Assembly: GCF_002127585.1 (NCBI RefSeq)
Contig: NZ_NEGZ01000036.1
Span: 1 to 51,131 of the forward strand
DNA from: Janthinobacterium sp. GW458P
GTDB taxonomy: Bacteria; Pseudomonadota; Gammaproteobacteria; Burkholderiales; Burkholderiaceae_D
DNA: 51,131 nucleotides
Reading direction: 5' to 3'
Position numbers and translations under genes: made by a program. The notes under the pieces are model-generated. The model saw only the letters and a list, made by a program, of their open reading frames with translations, did no database searches and was not told the origin of the DNA. Positions 48,224 to 51,131 of this stretch are shown piece after piece (the stretch's first letter is position 1; every line of letters begins with the position of its first letter).

Positions 48224-49468
48224 TTAGTGGGTAAGCTGAAGATGCAGCGCCGTTGCATACGGCGTGTATGACGACACGATAACGCGCTCGCCGGCGACCA
48301 AGCCGTCGAGTACTTCGATCTGCGTGCTGTTTCGCCGGCCAAAACGCACGGCCCGGCGCTCCGCTTGTACGCCGTCAGCGCGCACGACGAATACCCAGCC
48401 GCCGCCGGTGTCATTGCTGAACGCATCATTTGGAAGAAGCAAGCTAGTCCGCGCAGCACCCAGCGTGATCAGGACGTCGACGCTCTGGCCTGGGCTGAGG
48501 GTGGCCGGCTGGCCATCAACGAACGTCAACTCAACAGTGAATTTGCCGTCGCTCACTTGCGGATATATGCGGCTGACAACCACGTGCGTGGTCTGGCCAT
48601 CGATCACGGCTGTCGCCGGTCGGCCGGTGGCAAGGCGACGCAAATAGTATTCGTCGAGCTGGGCCGCCAAACAAAATTGCGCGACGTCGTCGATACGTCC
48701 AAGGCGCTGTCCTGATCGGACCGTTTCCCCTACCTGCAATTTGAAATCTGCAAGGCGGCCAGCAACGGGCGCGCGCACGGCCAGTGCATCGACGCCGGCA
48801 TTGACCAACTTCAGGCCATCTTCCAGCCTGGATACCGCCTGGGCAATCTGTCCGATGGCGTCGCGCCGGGCTGCCTCTTCGCTTTTTCCAGCGGCGTCTT
48901 CGCTGGCGAGCGCGTGGCGCTGCCGCGTCAGCTGGTCGGCTACTTCTTCCAGTGCAGAACCCGACACGAAACCCTGCTTGGCCAGTGCCGCGCTCCTCGC
49001 GAATTGCTTCTCAGCCTGAGCGACCGCAAACGCGAGGTCGGCGCTGCGCCGCGCACTTTCCGCCCGGCTGGTTTCACCCGCGAGGCGCAGGTTCAACAGG
49101 TTTGAAATCTGCTGCGCATGCTCAGCTTCGCGTGCGAGCACCTCAAGCCGGCGCTGTGGATTCGACAGCCGGAACAGCAATTCGCCTTGGCGTACCAGCG
49201 CGCCATCGCGCACCATCACCTCTTCGGCCCGGCCATTTTCCACCACATCCAGCACGACCGAGTGCAGCGGCTGGGCCGTTGCACGCGCGGCCACGTCGTC
49301 GCGCAGGATGCCGCGCTCGACGACAGCGATGCGCACGCTGGCAGCGGGCACCTGCAGTCCGCTGGGCCAGAGCCACCACGCCAGTGCAGCCAGTCCAATC
49401 AAGATGAGCAAAATCGCTATTGCCATGCCCCAATGCCGGCCGCGCTGTCGTAGAACCGGTTGGTCCAT
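48224..49468 (-). CDS. Periplasmic adaptor (membrane fusion) subunit of ABC exporter
   Basis: 414 residues from the ATG at 49468. An earlier in-frame ATG (49516) would sit almost at the transcription start predicted from the sigma-54 promoter, so the later one, preceded by GGGGGCGG, is preferred. One N-terminal membrane span (AIAILLILIGLAALAWWLW), then a lipoyl half-motif (VLDVVENGRAEEVMVRDGAL), a long coiled-coil hairpin (~115-215), the second lipoyl half (VRAPVAGRLADFKLQVGETV) and beta-barrel domains. It bridges the inner-membrane permease to an outer-membrane channel; no channel gene is in the window. First gene of the exporter operon. Confidence 0.9.
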   Translation of the reverse strand: MDQPVLRQRGRHWGMAIAILLILIGLAALAWWLWPSGLQVPAASVRIAVVERGILRDDVAARATAQPLHSVVLDVVENGRAEEVMVRDGALVRQGELLFRLSNPQRRLEVLAREAEHAQQISNLLNLRLAGETSRAESARRSADLAFAVAQAEKQFARSAALAKQGFVSGSALEEVADQLTRQRHALASEDAAGKSEEAARRDAIGQIAQAVSRLEDGLKLVNAGVDALAVRAPVAGRLADFKLQVGETVRSGQRLGRIDDVAQFCLAAQLDEYYLRRLATGRPATAVIDGQTTHVVVSRIYPQVSDGKFTVELTFVDGQPATLSPGQSVDVLITLGAARTSLLLPNDAFSNDTGGGWVFVVRADGVQAERRAVRFGRRNSTQIEVLDGLVAGERVIVSSYTPYATALHLQLTH

Positions 49469-49528
49469 AGCCGCCCCCGTAGGGCGTGATGCATTTGTGC
49501 TGTGGTCTTTTATCATGTTTTTTATTGT

Positions 49529-49544
49529 AGCAACATCCGTGCCA
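49529..49544 (-). promoter_or_regulatory. Consensus sigma-54 promoter of the exporter operon
   Basis: Minus strand TGGCACGGATGTTGCT, an exact match to TGGCACG-N4-TTGCW. Transcription should start near 49518, about 50 bp before the adaptor ATG. The NtrC-type regulator gene is divergent. Confidence 0.85.
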
Positions 49545-49617
49545 CGCGATTTCGGAGCAATCGACCGACATTTTTTTTCACTTTCCCGCTCATTCGTCCG
49601 CAAACGCACATGCAAAC

Positions 49618-49647
49618 TGTCCACTTCCGGACACTTTGGGCAAAGTG
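49618..49647. promoter_or_regulatory. Paired palindromes, likely upstream activating sites
   Basis: TGTCC-N6-GGACA (49618-49633) abuts and slightly overlaps CACTTTG-GG-CAAAGTG (49632-49647). They lie ~100-130 bp upstream of the predicted sigma-54 start, where an NtrC-type activator would bind, and just before the regulator's own gene. Confidence 0.65.
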
Positions 49648-49714
49648 ATATCGCGCTGTGGAATCATGCAAAGCATGCTGATAAACTCGAGTTTTGTTAA
49701 TTCTTTTATTTCCA

Positions 49715-51085
49715 ATGTCCGGCAAGCACGCAAATGTACTGATCCTCGACGACGATGCAGACGTGGCGCTGGCAGCGCGCATGCTGCTGCGCCGGCACGT
49801 CGCGCAGGTCGCGACACTTGACCATCCTGCACAGTTACCCACATGGCTCGCATGCAATCGTCCTGACGTTGTTCTCCTCGATTTGAATTTTTCGGCGGGA
49901 CGGACGGATGGTGGCGAAGGTATGCAAGTTTTGGCGCAATTGAGGGCGCTGCCCAACCCACCCGATATCATCGCGATGACCGCGTACGCTGATGTTCCTC
50001 TAGCCGTTGCGGCGATGCAGGGCGGAGTAAGCGATTTTCTGACAAAGCCGTGGGATAACGTGCGCCTAGTGCATGCTGTCGAGGCAGCCTTTGCGCGACA
50101 GGCCTTGCGTCAGCCTATTCATGCTAAAGCATCTGACGCGGCGCCAGCCGACGCCGATGGATTGCTCGGAAACTCGGCTGCGATGACTGCCTTGCGTGAC
50201 ATGATCGCCAGTGTGGGGCCCACCGAGGCAAACGTCATGATCCTGGGAGAAAACGGCGTTGGCAAGGAACTGGTGGCGCGCGCTGTTCACCGGGCTTCAC
50301 ACCGGGCATCCCGGCAGTTTTTGGCAGTGGATATGGGGAGCCTGCCAGAGGCAACGCTGGAAAGCGAATTGTTCGGACACCGGCGCGGCGCGTTCACCGA
50401 TGCACGCAATGACCGCGCGGGACGCTTCCAGGCAGCGTGCGGCGGCACATTGTTTCTTGACGAAGTCAGCAATATGCCCTTGACAGCACAAGCAAAGCTG
50501 CTAACAGCGCTCGAACGACGCCAGGTGACGCCCTTGGGCGCGGACACTCCCGAGGGCGTTGACGTGCGCGTCATTAGTGCCACCAATCTCGAAGAAGACC
50601 GGCTGCACGACGTTGCGCTTTTTCGCACAGACCTTCTGTTTCGCCTAAATACTATCGTCCTGCGCGTCCCGCCCTTACGCGAGCGCGCTGGCGACATTCC
50701 GGACTTGCTGCGCCATTATTTGGCCCACTACGAGCAGCAATATCGCAAACCCGCGCGCGCCATAGCAGCGACCGCATTCGATGTACTGTGCTCGAATGCA
50801 TGGCCAGGCAATGTTCGCTCCCTGCGCCATGCCTGTGAACGCGCTGTCATCCTAGGTCGGGAAAATGTCTATACCATCGCTGACTTTGGTATTTCAGCGA
50901 AGACAGCTGTGCCTGCGTTATCGTCCCCGCTCACCATCGATGTCCCACGTGAACTGGGTACACTCGAACGTGCCGCCATCGCCGCGGCGCTGCTGGAAGT
51001 TAAGGGAAATATCAGCAAGGCTGCCAAGACGCTGGGCGTAAGCCGGGCAGCGCTGTATCGCAAGCTGGACAAACATGGGTTATAG
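49715..51085 (+). CDS. NtrC-family sigma-54 response regulator
   Basis: 456 residues from the ATG at 49715; no strong ribosome site is seen and a TTG 21 bp upstream is in frame. The receiver domain (~5-125) has LDDDADV, phospho-acceptor D56 in VVLLDLNFS and K in FLTKPWDN. The AAA+ domain has GENGVGKE, LFLDEVSN and Arg residues in FRTDLLFRLN. The sigma-54 contact loop reads GAFTDA, not GAFTGA. A Fis-type HTH (NISKAAKTLGVSRAALYRKL) follows. It probably activates the divergent exporter operon from the sites at 49618-49647. A probable sensor kinase gene overlaps its 3' end. Confidence 0.9.
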   Translation: MSGKHANVLILDDDADVALAARMLLRRHVAQVATLDHPAQLPTWLACNRPDVVLLDLNFSAGRTDGGEGMQVLAQLRALPNPPDIIAMTAYADVPLAVAAMQGGVSDFLTKPWDNVRLVHAVEAAFARQALRQPIHAKASDAAPADADGLLGNSAAMTALRDMIASVGPTEANVMILGENGVGKELVARAVHRASHRASRQFLAVDMGSLPEATLESELFGHRRGAFTDARNDRAGRFQAACGGTLFLDEVSNMPLTAQAKLLTALERRQVTPLGADTPEGVDVRVISATNLEEDRLHDVALFRTDLLFRLNTIVLRVPPLRERAGDIPDLLRHYLAHYEQQYRKPARAIAATAFDVLCSNAWPGNVRSLRHACERAVILGRENVYTIADFGISAKTAVPALSSPLTIDVPRELGTLERAAIAAALLEVKGNISKAAKTLGVSRAALYRKLDKHGL

Positions 51086-51131
51086 GCGGGCTCGCGTCGC
51101 CCTCGGCGGGACACTGCTTGTTGCGGCTGGG
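51075..51131 (+). CDS. Start of a probable partner sensor kinase (partial)
   Basis: An ATG at 51075 overlaps the regulator's stop in another frame and is open to the window edge for 19 codons: MGYRRARVALGGTLLVAAG, i.e. a basic start running into a membrane span. Position after an NtrC-type regulator suggests a membrane histidine kinase, but only the first codons are seen. Confidence 0.4.
   Translation, partial: MGYRRARVALGGTLLVAAG

Overview
The window looks like chromosomal DNA of an Oxalobacteraceae-type betaproteobacterium (Janthinobacterium/Duganella/Massilia-like). This is inferred from high G+C, a monomeric NADP-isocitrate dehydrogenase, a PEP-CTERM sorted exoprotein, PHB-type metabolism and FNR-type control; no rRNA or marker gene is present to prove it. 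No tRNA, rRNA or CRISPR was seen.

Layout. (1) 1-8.5 kb: end of a small Cys-rich protein and a DUF411 protein, a bidirectional terminator, monomeric isocitrate dehydrogenase, and a 1680-residue Ser/Thr-kinase/AAA-ATPase/GAF/GGDEF signalling protein. (2) 8.9-11 kb: an exported dockerin-like protein followed by a cohesin-like PEP-CTERM protein. (3) 11.2-42.2 kb: a low-oxygen/dormancy island. It holds universal stress proteins, BON proteins, an APH/ATPase fusion, small heat-shock proteins, nitroreductase, SYLF proteins, an RNA-acting metallo-beta-lactamase coupled to a nucleoside phosphorylase, an FNR regulator flanked by NarL-type response regulators and a sensor kinase, GGDEF and HD-GYP proteins, acetoacetyl-CoA reductase, an [FeFe]-hydrogenase-like protein with an unusual C-terminal extension, AhpD-like protein, a sigma-54 activator, alcohol dehydrogenase and a P-type ATPase. 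(4) 42.3-44.7 kb: a scar of truncated transposase, a decayed polymorphic toxin with a probable immunity remnant, and a broken IS3-family element; a decayed cytochrome c gene also lies at 38.9-39.6 kb. (5) 45-51.1 kb: a MacAB-like ABC exporter (adaptor, ATPase, permease) divergent from an NtrC-type response regulator, with a consensus sigma-54 promoter and adjacent palindromes; the first codons of a probable partner kinase run off the window.

How it fits together. Eleven FNR-like boxes (TTGAT-N4-ATCAA and close variants) sit in intergenic DNA before the island's transcription units, including before the fnr gene itself. The gene content suggests a programme for oxygen limitation: protein protection, RNA turnover and nucleoside phosphorolysis, disposal of reducing power (3-hydroxyacyl-CoA formation, alcohol dehydrogenase, perhaps proton reduction) and c-di-GMP signalling. 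The most unusual item is the [FeFe]-hydrogenase-like gene: all H-cluster residues are present, it appears to be co-transcribed with a PhaB-type reductase behind an FNR box, and it carries an NTF2/SnoaL-like tail; no HydE/F/G maturase is encoded in the window.
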